DNA of 28,838 nt, from IMG/VR virus record IMGVR_UViG_3300025276_000160, positions 1 through 28,838 of that record. One strand, given 5' to 3'. The notes under the pieces were generated by a model. It made no database searches, had not been told where the DNA came from, and was given only the letters and a program-made list of their open reading frames with translations. Shown here piece by piece: positions 23,286-28,828 of this stretch; positions within the stretch are counted from its first letter, which is position 1, and every line of letters starts with the position of its first letter. This stretch comes from a virus. Position numbers and translations under genes: made by a program.

Positions 23286-24101
23286 TTAAAATTCTAAATT
23301 ATTTGCATAATCTCCTACGATGTAAGGAGTATCGTTTTCAACTGAAAATGTAAAAGGTTTAAAAGGGTATCCTCTACTCCTTCGACATCTTACAATCGTA
23401 CCGTCTCCAGAAGCTTCAAGTATCATTTGTGTTTCCGCTTTTTTCTCTAAAGAACTACCAAGCCATCCCGTTGGTTTTTCGCTTCCGTAATTAGAATGTA
23501 TAATAGTAAGTATATGAACGTTATGGATTTCCGACCATTCCATTAATTTTTGCACTACAAAGTTACATTCCTCTATATTATTAACGTCATTTACTAAATC
23601 CGCAACACCGTCAATTAAAACTAAACCTAAATCTGGTTCTGATTTTAACTTCCAACCTATCCAGGCTAATCGGTCTTTTGCACTATATTGCCTTAAAGCA
23701 AAAGTATGATAGTTTTCTTTATCGTTTGACATTATTGCCACTCTCTTAAACACTCGTTGTGCGTGAAATCTTCCTTGCTCCGTATCTACGTGTAAAACTT
23801 CTTTTTTATCTCTATGTCCTCTTATAGATCCTTTTCCTTTTGTTTCGTTGTTTAGGAAAACGGAAGCTAGTAAACTTAAAAAATAGGTTTTCATTGTTTT
23901 AGGAGGTGCTTGTATAAAACTTATATTTCCAAATGTTCCAATAGGAATAGGATAAGTTTCTCTTCCTTTATTGGTCTGCAATTCGAATGACCCGCAGCTT
24001 AAAGCAACGGGTGGATATCTTATATCTTCATTCGGATTTACATTAGCGTGTTCGTCAATATATTTAAAATATTGTTCTGCTAATTGCTCATCTTCCGTCA
24101 T
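23286..24101 (-). CDS. RecA-fold ATPase / RepA-like helicase, 271 aa
   Basis: An AAA_25 / RepA-type helicase-like protein: SFIQAPPKTMKTYFLSLLASVF is the Walker A segment (65-72) but with Ala in place of the first Gly and Met before Lys-Thr, VLHVDTEQGRFHAQRV follows, GLVLIDGVADLV is Walker B (160-165), and LTIIHSNYGSEKPTGWLGSSLEKKAETQMIL carries the sensor His and the loop. It follows the SSB-like protein (TAATG), a common replication pair. Possible functions are helicase, recombinase loader or RecA-like strand exchange. Walker A divergence is also seen in relatives and does not prove inactivity. Confidence 0.75.
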   Translation of the reverse strand: MTEDEQLAEQYFKYIDEHANVNPNEDIRYPPVALSCGSFELQTNKGRETYPIPIGTFGNISFIQAPPKTMKTYFLSLLASVFLNNETKGKGSIRGHRDKKEVLHVDTEQGRFHAQRVFKRVAIMSNDKENYHTFALRQYSAKDRLAWIGWKLKSEPDLGLVLIDGVADLVNDVNNIEECNFVVQKLMEWSEIHNVHILTIIHSNYGSEKPTGWLGSSLEKKAETQMILEASGDGTIVRCRRSRGYPFKPFTFSVENDTPYIVGDYANNLEF

Positions 24102-24451
24102 TAAAACGGAATATCAATATCGCTATTAGGCTCTAATGCTGATACTTGCTCAAAAGCTTCAGCTGCTTCTGCTTTAAAAACTGACCAAGCTGCAAGAGAA
24201 GTATAAAATTTATCTTTCCATTCGTTACATTTTACGTTAAATTTTACGTCAACCATATCATTTAGCTTTGTAAACTTATTAAACGCTTCTACCTTTTCGT
24301 CTCCGAATATTTCAAAACAATATAGATTATTGTATTCGTCATCGGTTTTAATTACAAACTCAACCTTTTGCCAATCTGCTCCAGCTTTAGTTGTTCCTTT
24401 TACTACTGGAAGGATTTTCTCGACTTTACCAGTTACCTTAAATTCACTCAT
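24101..24451 (-). CDS. SSB-like OB-fold protein (DUF3127), 116 aa
   Basis: A beta-barrel pattern (FKVTGKVEKILPVVKG, WQKVEFVIKTDDEYNNLYCFEIFGDEKVEAFN, MVDVKFNVKC) fits DUF3127, an OB-fold family typical of Bacteroidota and their phages. The final residues SDIDIPF are an acidic-hydrophobic tip like that of SSB (DDDIPF), which recruits replication proteins. Length 116 is normal for a small SSB. Followed directly by the RecA-like ATPase via TAATG, consistent with a replication or recombination pair. Confidence 0.8.
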   Translation of the reverse strand: MSEFKVTGKVEKILPVVKGTTKAGADWQKVEFVIKTDDEYNNLYCFEIFGDEKVEAFNKFTKLNDMVDVKFNVKCNEWKDKFYTSLAAWSVFKAEAAEAFEQVSALEPNSDIDIPF

Positions 24452-24472
24452 ATTTATTTATTTACTTATTAA

Positions 24473-24571
24473 TTACTCTTCTAAATCATCGAACTCTGCC
24501 CATTCAAGACAATTTCCACATCTTTCTTCACTTAAAAAACTTGCCTCAGCACCACAACAATTGCTATACAT
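24473..24571 (-). CDS. Tiny zinc-ribbon protein, 32 aa
   Basis: Only 32 residues: MYSNCCGAEASFLSEERCGNCLEWAEF... Two Cys pairs (CC near residue 5 and CGNC at 18-21) look like a minimal zinc ribbon; the NCCGAEA start is common among small phage and bacterial ribbons. Its start lies 1 base before the stop of the preceding 124-residue gene and it ends 21 bases before the SSB-like start. Function unknown. Confidence 0.6.
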   Translation of the reverse strand: MYSNCCGAEASFLSEERCGNCLEWAEFDDLEE

Positions 24572-24572
24572 A

Positions 24573-24947
24573 TTATTTCTTTTTAAAGTCTTCGGATTCA
24601 TCTTCAGAGAAAAAGCCAAGTTCGTACATTCCCGTTTGTTTAAGTACTAATCTGCTCATAGCTCTTTTCTCTGCCATTTCCATTACATACCAACTATTCG
24701 TATTACCGTCTTTAAAAGAAAGTCCTTTAATAGCACTTCCAAATGTCTGTAGGTTATCATTATATGCTTTTACTACACAAAAATTAGATTCGCATTTAAT
24801 AACCTCGTATTGGCATTTAATCTTATCTATTGCCATAATTTTCTCTACACCGCTTCTGGTAATAATTAAATAATGCTGATGCTTAAATACGTCATCCTTA
24901 GTTAGCTCATACTTCTTGTAAAGCTCTACTATTTTTTCTTTATTCAT
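24573..24947 (-). CDS. Unidentified replication-region protein, 124 aa
   Basis: The N-terminus is MNKEKIVELYKKYELTKDDVFKHQHYLIITRSGVEKI and the C-terminus reads WYVMEMAEKRAMSRLVLKQTGMYELGFFSEDESEDF. The EMAEKRA.SRLVLK..G.YE.G..SEDE pattern resembles the end of ssDNA-annealing or recombination mediator proteins, but this is weak. It lies next to the SSB-like gene. The start overlaps the 24940-25158 gene by 8 bases. Confidence 0.5.
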   Translation of the reverse strand: MNKEKIVELYKKYELTKDDVFKHQHYLIITRSGVEKIMAIDKIKCQYEVIKCESNFCVVKAYNDNLQTFGSAIKGLSFKDGNTNSWYVMEMAEKRAMSRLVLKQTGMYELGFFSEDESEDFKKK

Positions 24948-25158
24948 AATATTTATTTAAAATTAATAATTCTATTTCTTCTATATCGTTATCTAAAAAC
25001 TCAGTAAAATCTACCGTTTCAAGATCCGTAATTAAATTTACTTTATCTATTTCAAATACACAATCTTCGTTAGGACTAACCCAATCTCCTGTATTACCTG
25101 GAATATAATCTCCGTAAACTTCAAAATTAAGACCTTTATATTCTATTATTTTTGTCAT
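24940..25158 (-). CDS. Acidic small protein, 72 aa
   Basis: An acidic frame (MTKIIEYKGLNFEVYGDYIPGN, later TDLETVDFTEFLDNDIEEIELLIL) with strands followed by a helical end. The ATG overlaps the stop of the 37-residue gene (ATGA). The strong negative charge suggests a possible inhibitor of a DNA-binding host protein, but no family is recognised. Confidence 0.55.
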   Translation of the reverse strand: MTKIIEYKGLNFEVYGDYIPGNTGDWVSPNEDCVFEIDKVNLITDLETVDFTEFLDNDIEEIELLILNKYYE

Positions 25159-25268
25159 TTTATATTATTTAGTATTGATTTTTTTTCTTGAATTGTCTTA
25201 TATAGTAATAATATTTTTTTTTCTAATTTTTTTATATCCGATTTTAAGTCATCTTTTTGAGTTCTCAT
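25155..25268 (-). CDS. Coiled-coil micro-protein, 37 aa
   Basis: A 37-residue frame, MRTQKDDLKSDIKKLEKKIL..., wholly helical and Lys-rich, with heptad-like spacing. Both ends overlap neighbours in the ATGA style, so it is likely to be translated by coupling. No function recognised; it could be an oligomeric antagonist of a host factor. Confidence 0.5.
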   Translation of the reverse strand: MRTQKDDLKSDIKKLEKKILLLYKTIQEKKSILNNIK

Positions 25269-25435
25269 TTTCCGAATATTTCTTTTATTATTATATTCCT
25301 ATAATCTTTAGGACAGTTTTTATCTAATACCTCAAATAGATAAGTAGTTATCTTTTCGTTATCAATTTGTAGCCTTTTGTTTTCTTCCATTAAAGCTACT
25401 ATTCTCTGTTCTTTGTAATTTAATAAGTCGTACAT
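25265..25435 (-). CDS. Small helical protein, 56 aa
   Basis: A 56-residue frame starting MYDLLNYKEQRIVALMEENK with a Glu/Lys-rich helix and a C-terminal stretch with CPKDYRNIIIKEIF. It starts 4 bases after the stop of the 62-residue gene and ends in ATGA overlap. It occupies a gap otherwise empty. No family is recognised. Confidence 0.55.
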   Translation of the reverse strand: MYDLLNYKEQRIVALMEENKRLQIDNEKITTYLFEVLDKNCPKDYRNIIIKEIFGK

Positions 25436-25439
25436 ATTT

Positions 25440-25628
25440 TTATTTTTTATTGCTTGTTGCGTATTCTTGCATTGAGTTTAAGTTATATTTTTTTGTTTGA
25501 GTTTTCCATCTATTTACTTCCTCGTGATATCTGCATCCCAATATAGGATTATAATTTGGAACATTCCACCATTCTTTAAATTCTTTTTTAGGATTTTGTT
25601 TTAAATACTCTATTTTATTTTTGTCCAT
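25440..25628 (-). CDS. Small protein, 62 aa
   Basis: Starts MDKNKIEYLKQNPKKEFKEWWNVPNYN, has ILGCRYHEEVNRWKTQ and a basic end. The start lies inside the end of the 44-residue gene (19-base overlap). It is helical with several aromatic residues. No family is recognised. Confidence 0.5.
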   Translation of the reverse strand: MDKNKIEYLKQNPKKEFKEWWNVPNYNPILGCRYHEEVNRWKTQTKKYNLNSMQEYATSNKK

Positions 25629-25744
25629 TCAACCTGATAGTTTAAGTCGCTATTATATTTCTTTGATTCTATTTGGATCCTAATACCTTTTTGTTTTATA
25701 TCTATTCCTAAGAGTCCGTTAATTGCTTGTCTATATGTATTCAT
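25610..25744 (-). CDS. Small protein, 44 aa
   Basis: A 44-residue frame beginning MNTYRQAINGLLGIDIKQKG, followed by strand-rich sequence ending DLNYQVEWTKIK. The start lies 18 bases after the stop of the preceding gene, and the end overlaps the next gene. This looks like a compact alpha/beta micro-protein. No family is recognised. Confidence 0.45.
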   Translation of the reverse strand: MNTYRQAINGLLGIDIKQKGIRIQIESKKYNSDLNYQVEWTKIK

Positions 25745-25762
25745 AAATCAAAATTTTAAGTT

Positions 25763-25981
25763 TTATTTTTCTTGGAATAAATCTACAAATTTATTTAAAT
25801 CAAATGCTCCATCAAAAAGCTCAAAGTAAATAGACATTGTTTGTTCTATAGTTAATTTACCCCAAGCAAACCCACCAATTAATGAGCCATATATTGGTGT
25901 CCAAGTAGCTGGTAATTCATCTTTCTTTAATAAAATTACTTTTTGATTTTCTAATGATAATCTTTTAAATAATGTTTTCAT
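25763..25981 (-). CDS. Small protein, 72 aa
   Basis: Starts MKTLFKRLSLENQKVILLKK, with hydrophobic middle (GSLIGGFAWGKLTIEQTMSIYFELF) and acidic end. The hydrophobic segment may be a weak membrane helix or buried core. The ATG overlaps the stop of the 54-residue gene (ATGA). Function not recognised. Confidence 0.5.
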   Translation of the reverse strand: MKTLFKRLSLENQKVILLKKDELPATWTPIYGSLIGGFAWGKLTIEQTMSIYFELFDGAFDLNKFVDLFQEK

Positions 25982-26142
25982 AGTTTTATAGATTGAAATT
26001 GATTTTTTGTTACTGCAAAAGCTCTTGACTCAAAAGAAGGTAAGCCTTGCGTGTAGATTAACTTAGCTGATGTTGAATCAGTAGACTTAATTGTAGCATG
26101 TCTTGCTCCTAATCTGTCGATAATAATAAATGTATCTTTCAT
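25978..26142 (-). CDS. Small protein, 54 aa
   Basis: A 54-residue frame starting MKDTFIIIDRLGARHATIKS, with GLPSFESRAFAVTKNQFQ in the second half. It follows a GAAA-loop hairpin by 19 bases and ends in ATGA with the next gene. Looks alpha/beta. No family is recognised; it is an early-gene candidate. Confidence 0.55.
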   Translation of the reverse strand: MKDTFIIIDRLGARHATIKSTDSTSAKLIYTQGLPSFESRAFAVTKNQFQSIKL

Positions 26143-26161
26143 AATTTCTGTTTGTTTTAAA

Positions 26162-26177
26162 GGGGAGTTTCCTCCCC
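26162..26177 (-). other. GC hairpin with GAAA tetraloop between early genes
   Basis: Minus-strand RNA reads GGGGAG GAAA CTCCCC: six strong base pairs capped by a GNRA tetraloop, in an otherwise AT-rich gap 20 bases after the stop of the 26198-26422 gene. A weak TTTAAAA follows. It may be an attenuator, RNA-processing or stability element; the U-rich run on the opposite strand is better, so a bidirectional role is possible. Confidence 0.6.
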
Positions 26178-26197
26178 ATTTGTTTTTTATAATTATG

Positions 26198-26422
26198 TTA
26201 CTTTAAAGTTTCTAGTACTTCAATTAAATCAAGATCTGCATTGTATCCTTTACCGTTTGAGATACCAAATTCTGTATCGAGTTCCCATGTAGATACGTGA
26301 GTAAGTCTTAAAATGTTTTCAGCTCTACTAAGTAATTTGCTCAATGATGAGTCGTTTAGCGTTACTGAAAATGGCTTGTTGTTGTAGTTTGATTGTCCGA
26401 TAATTGTTAAAACGTTTGTCAT
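26198..26422 (-). CDS. Small early protein, 74 aa
   Basis: Starts MTNVLTIIGQSNYNNKPFSV. The ATG at 26422 is preferred to a TTG 33 bases upstream because that region is the predicted transcription start of a strong promoter and contains a leader hairpin. Two beta strands are followed by helices (SLSKLLSRAENILRL) and an acidic end (NADLDLIEVLETLK). It is the first gene after a near-perfect host-type promoter, which marks it as probably early. No family is recognised. Confidence 0.65.
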   Translation of the reverse strand: MTNVLTIIGQSNYNNKPFSVTLNDSSLSKLLSRAENILRLTHVSTWELDTEFGISNGKGYNADLDLIEVLETLK

Positions 26423-26432
26423 AATTTCTAAT

Positions 26433-26456
26433 TTTAGATTGTTGGTTATTTCCAAC
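26433..26456 (-). promoter_or_regulatory. Leader hairpin before the early gene
   Basis: Minus-strand RNA GTTGG-AAATAA-CCAAC folds at the very start of the predicted transcript, near +1 and about 10-30 bases before the ATG at 26422. Its GGGTTG...AATAAC sequence recurs at the start of another leader (27204). It may protect the 5' end or control translation. Confidence 0.45.
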
Positions 26457-26460
26457 CCTA

Positions 26461-26491
26461 CAAATCTACAGACTATTTAAAGATCTCACAA
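26461..26491 (-). promoter_or_regulatory. Bacteroidota-type promoter
   Basis: On the minus strand, TTG at 26491-26489 is followed by 20 bases and TAGATTTG at 26468-26461. This matches the -33 TTG and the -7 TAnnTTTG of Bacteroidota promoters with the expected spacing (about 17-23). It would start transcription near 26455, just before the 26422 gene. It is the clearest promoter in the window. Confidence 0.8.
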
Positions 26492-26493
26492 GT

Positions 26494-26524
26494 CTTTAAC
26501 AAAACTTTAACAAAACTTTAACAT
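26494..26524. repeat. 11-base tandem repeat upstream of the promoter
   Basis: CTTTAACAAAA occurs twice in full (26494-26504, 26505-26515) and again in part (26516-26524), covering the end of the HNH gene just upstream of the -33 box. One turn of the helix per unit suggests a regulator-binding array; a repeat that arose by slippage is the alternative. Confidence 0.6.
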
Positions 26525-26899
26525 ATTGATCTCATTGTTTAGCTCAACAAGTAGATCCTCCTTCTCTTGATTAGTCATTTTAACTGTACTATGAGCCTTT
26601 ATAGAAAGATTCTCTACAAAATCCTTTCCTTTATAACCTTCGAGCCAATACGTAAAAGCTATAGAGTTTCCGTGTGCTGAAAACTTGCTACTCATTGTAT
26701 GATGTCCTACGCAAAGACAAATCCCATTGTCAACATCCCATCTTGTACTCCTATTTCTTCTACTAAATATATGATGACTATTTAAAGTAGGTCTATGAGT
26801 ACAATTTTCAATCTCGCATTTCATTCCAGCACGAAGCTTTACTAAATGAGACCAAGCTGTGTCTAATAATTTTTCTACATTACGTTTTCTTTTAGCCAT
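26507..26899 (-). CDS. HNH / NinG-like endonuclease, 130 aa
   Basis: A metal-dependent nuclease pattern: CEIENC (Cys 28, 33), then LNSHHIFSRRNRSTRWDVDNGICLCVGHHTMSS. The HH 42-43, Asn 58 and HH 66-67 give an HNH (His-Asn-His) order. This resembles NinG/Rap-type recombination nucleases of phages. Both Cys pairs suggest a structural zinc. Its C-terminus is encoded by the 11-base repeats. It may act in recombination or packaging; an intron-type homing role is less likely because it is in an operon. Overlaps the preceding gene (TAATG). Confidence 0.75.
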   Translation of the reverse strand: MAKRKRNVEKLLDTAWSHLVKLRAGMKCEIENCTHRPTLNSHHIFSRRNRSTRWDVDNGICLCVGHHTMSSKFSAHGNSIAFTYWLEGYKGKDFVENLSIKAHSTVKMTNQEKEDLLVELNNEINMLKFC

Positions 26900-27117
26900 T
26901 ACTGTTTTAGTTTTAAACTTATTATTTCCTCCTCTATATATTTAATCTTTTTTTTCCAGTAATTAATACATTGATTTAATACTCTTGTATAATGATCATC
27001 TTTATGAGTAATCATTTCTATTTCCATTAGATAAACCTCTATTTCGTTTACTCTATCTATTTTTAGTTGTATAATTGGTTTTTCTTTATTTTCGTAATAT
27101 TTAATTTCTGTATTCAT
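26899..27117 (-). CDS. Small helical protein, 72 aa
   Basis: The first gene after the long non-coding region. It is helical and charged (MNTEIKYYENKEKPIIQLKI..., KKKIKYIEEEIISLKLKQ), possibly a coiled coil. It ends in TAATG with the HNH gene. Its leader can fold into a closed RNA structure ending 12 bases before the ATG. No family is recognised. Confidence 0.55.
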   Translation of the reverse strand: MNTEIKYYENKEKPIIQLKIDRVNEIEVYLMEIEMITHKDDHYTRVLNQCINYWKKKIKYIEEEIISLKLKQ

Positions 27118-27129
27118 AAGTTTTTTTTA

Positions 27130-27204
27130 AAAGGGTTGCGGTTTACAATCAGTATAACCAGTGACGAAACTTGTTAAATTAATTATTAGTTATTGCAACC
27201 CTTT
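27130..27204 (-). promoter_or_regulatory. Structured leader RNA element
   Basis: The ends AAAGGGTTGC (minus, 27204-27195) and GCAACCCTTT (27139-27130) are perfect 10-base complements enclosing 55 bases. Next to the 3' arm, GGTTaTAC-TGATT-GTAAACC (27159-27140) forms a second hairpin with one bulge, able to stack on the outer stem. The rest of the loop is AT-rich. The 3' arm ends 12 bases before the ATG at 27117. It looks like a folded leader that controls translation or protects the transcript; it lacks tRNA arms. Confidence 0.5.
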
Positions 27205-27206
27205 AT

Positions 27207-27222
27207 TAAATGTAAATTTACA
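27207..27222 (-). promoter_or_regulatory. Weak promoter box with overlapping operator-like palindrome
   Basis: The 12-base perfect palindrome TGTAAATTTACA (27211-27222) overlaps a minus-strand TACATTTA (27214-27207), five of six matches to the Bacteroidota -7 box. A TTTG lies 25 bases further upstream, longer than usual, so the promoter is weak and might need an activator or be blocked by a repressor at the palindrome. The predicted start would be close to the first stem of the leader. Confidence 0.4.
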
Positions 27223-27427
27223 ATAAATAACATTAAAAACAAAAAAAAACGCAAAGTTTTTACACAATACGTTTTTTTTAAATTTAAATAATACTCCGAA
27301 CTCTTATAAAATATTTATTAATATATTATATATATTTTTTTATTATTATTTTTATTTTTTAAAACTATTTAATTAATAAATTTGTAAAGTTATATAAAAA
27401 AAACGAGAATAAATAATTTATTTTGAT
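27223..27427. other. Very AT-rich non-coding stretch, possible origin
   Basis: About 205 bases with almost no G or C, including long A/T runs and TTTTACACA at 27258-27266 (one mismatch to the DnaA box TTATNCACA). No gene or other clear signal is seen. Easy melting and the DnaA-domain protein elsewhere make a replication origin a possibility, but the same features fit an upstream promoter element or spacer. Confidence 0.35.
27408..27422 (-). terminator. Weak AT-only terminator-like hairpin after the holin gene
   Basis: AATAAAT-T-ATTTATT forms a 7-pair A/T stem, followed on the minus strand by CTCG and eight Ts. The U-run and place right behind the holin-like gene suit a terminator, but an all-A/U stem with a one-base loop is weak. 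Confidence 0.3.
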
Positions 27428-27913
27428 TTATTTTTTTACGGTCTTTCCGTATTCTCTTAAAGTAAAGTAACCTCCTATAACCGTAATCCCCATTGTCATA
27501 ACTAAAGGTAAATAAGCCTCGCCTAAAGGTCTGCCATATTGTGAGGATATTAAAAGGAAATCAATTAATATAGTAAAGTTAGCTACAACTAAGGGTCTAA
27601 TATTACGAGTTAATCGGCTTCCAAACTTCATATCAACCTCCCAACGCTTAGTAATCTCAATCTCTCGTTTACTTATTTCTTTTGCAACCTCTATATCTTT
27701 ATCTATTTCAGCTAATAATAAGTCTTTATCGCTTTGAGGTATATTACTATTACCTCGTATTGCATCGCCTAACTTATTTAAACCATCAACACCCGTTATA
27801 GTACCAAGAATATTTAAAATGTCAGGAGATACGCCTACAATACCTCTAAGAACCTTACCAACAAATGTACCTTCGCCACCGTTCTTTATCTTATTTGGAT
27901 TTGATTCATTCAT
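27428..27913 (-). CDS. Holin-like membrane protein, 161 aa
   Basis: An N-terminal soluble part (Gly-rich FVGKVLRGIVGVSPDILNILGTITGVDGL) and charged helix (DIEVAKEISKREIEITKRWEVDM) precede LTRNIRPLVVANFTILIDFLLISS and YLPLVMTMGITVIGGYFTL, two strong hydrophobic segments, with REYGKTVKK at the end. The RxIRP-hydrophobic-...-GGY-LR-YGK pattern matches the GTA_holin_3TM type. It follows the M15 peptidase in a lysis pair (ATGA overlap). Role: opening the inner membrane at the end of infection. Confidence 0.7.
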   Translation of the reverse strand: MNESNPNKIKNGGEGTFVGKVLRGIVGVSPDILNILGTITGVDGLNKLGDAIRGNSNIPQSDKDLLLAEIDKDIEVAKEISKREIEITKRWEVDMKFGSRLTRNIRPLVVANFTILIDFLLISSQYGRPLGEAYLPLVMTMGITVIGGYFTLREYGKTVKK

Positions 27914-28299
27914 ATTTTAGTTCTATTATCCCAACGAGCGTAATTTTCTCTAATATCTACGTGCGTAAAAGTATCATAACGACCTAAACCGTTAGATCTA
28001 CTTCTGTTTTCGCTATGTAAAAGCTCTATTTTATCGGCTACTTCGTCTGGAGTATATCCTTTTATAGTTATATCAGCAGCTTTACCTAATAAATGTTGGC
28101 TTGTTTTAGAGCCTCCTACCGAACGATTTTTTTCTTCGCAACGGTAAGAGCTATTAATTGTAATAGGTTCGTTAAATATGTCTCTAAACGTCTGTAAATG
28201 GATTGCAAGAGCTTGTACGTTTTGAAAAACATCTTTTGGCATCTTACAACCTGCTTTGCATTCAAATTCTGATAGGCTAAAATTCTTACTTAACTTCAT
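27910..28299 (-). CDS. M15 family peptidase, endolysin candidate, 129 aa
   Basis: A zinc peptidase of the Peptidase_M15 (D-Ala-D-Ala or L-Ala-D-Glu carboxypeptidase-like) type. It has the metal motif SQHLLGKAADI (H..G.A.D) and the second metal site THVDIR, with INSSYRC before and GCKMP near the start. No signal peptide is seen. It probably cuts peptidoglycan cross-links during release. It overlaps a 52-residue membrane protein before it and the holin-like gene after it, both through ATGA. Confidence 0.85.
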   Translation of the reverse strand: MKLSKNFSLSEFECKAGCKMPKDVFQNVQALAIHLQTFRDIFNEPITINSSYRCEEKNRSVGGSKTSQHLLGKAADITIKGYTPDEVADKIELLHSENRSRSNGLGRYDTFTHVDIRENYARWDNRTKI

Positions 28300-28454
28300 T
28301 TACCTTTGTTTTTTATAAGATAATACCATCTTGAGATCCCGTATCCAAGAAATACAATACCAGATATTGTAGCTATTCCAACATTAAAGTCAGATAAATT
28401 TAAACCAATACTCATTAATGCTCCTATAGTTATTTTTAAATCTGTTATATTCAT
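28296..28454 (-). CDS. Small membrane protein of the lysis group, 52 aa
   Basis: A 52-residue frame starting MNITDLKITIGALMSIGLNL with a membrane helix at about 26-41 (GIATISGIVFLGYGIS) and a weaker hydrophobic stretch at 8-18, then a basic end (LIKNKGK). Its TGA overlaps the ATG of the M15 peptidase gene (ATGA), linking it to lysis. It could be a second holin, antiholin or pinholin. Confidence 0.65.
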   Translation of the reverse strand: MNITDLKITIGALMSIGLNLSDFNVGIATISGIVFLGYGISRWYYLIKNKGK

Positions 28455-28483
28455 TTCTTTTGACACTTATTGCTTATTAGTGA

Positions 28484-28828
28484 TTATTCTTCTTCTTCTA
28501 CCTCATCCGCTATTGGATAACCAAAAAACGAATGTACTGCTGCTGATGCTGGGAATACTTCAAACTCTCCAAAGTCTAAAGCATCATCTGTTGACATAAT
28601 ATCATAAGACCATCCATCATAATAAACTGCTGGTGTTAATTCGTGACCTTCGGGGTCATAAGTTGCTGGTATTTCAACAACCTTTCCTATATTAACAACC
28701 GCTTGAGTTCCGTTAATATATTGCATAGATGTTACACCTTCTTCGGTTACTTCTTGCCATACGTTTTGACTTACTAAATAATCGAATCCTTCTTGTTCTG
28801 TTGGGAAATTTGTTTTGTAAATATTCAT
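28484..28828 (-). CDS. Acidic small protein, 114 aa
   Basis: Strongly acidic, with two repeated strand pairs (VVNIGKVVEIPATYD, PAVYYDGWSYDIM) and an acidic tail (DEVEEEE). It starts at an ATG close to the window edge; a complete frame. It precedes the lysis genes. No family is recognised; a small virion or tail accessory protein is possible. Confidence 0.5.
   Translation of the reverse strand: MNIYKTNFPTEQEGFDYLVSQNVWQEVTEEGVTSMQYINGTQAVVNIGKVVEIPATYDPEGHELTPAVYYDGWSYDIMSTDDALDFGEFEVFPASAAVHSFFGYPIADEVEEEE

Noticed and set aside
26494-26524. Tandem repeats considered as a CRISPR array
   Set aside because: Units are only 11 bases and directly abutting with no spacers; no cas genes are present.
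27133-27201. Seven-base acceptor-like stem GGGTTGC/GCAACCC, 69 bases apart, resembling a tRNA
   Set aside because: No T-arm consensus (GGTTCGAATCC type), no anticodon arm and no D-arm could be fitted on either strand. It is better seen as a folded leader.
27377-27384. Plus-strand TAAATTTG that matches the Bacteroidota -7 box
   Set aside because: No TTG at the right distance upstream and no plus-strand gene follows. In such AT-rich DNA it is likely a chance match.
28466-28484. CACT...AGTG partial hairpin after the 28484-28828 gene
   Set aside because: Only four outer pairs with mismatches inside and no U-run, too weak for a terminator.
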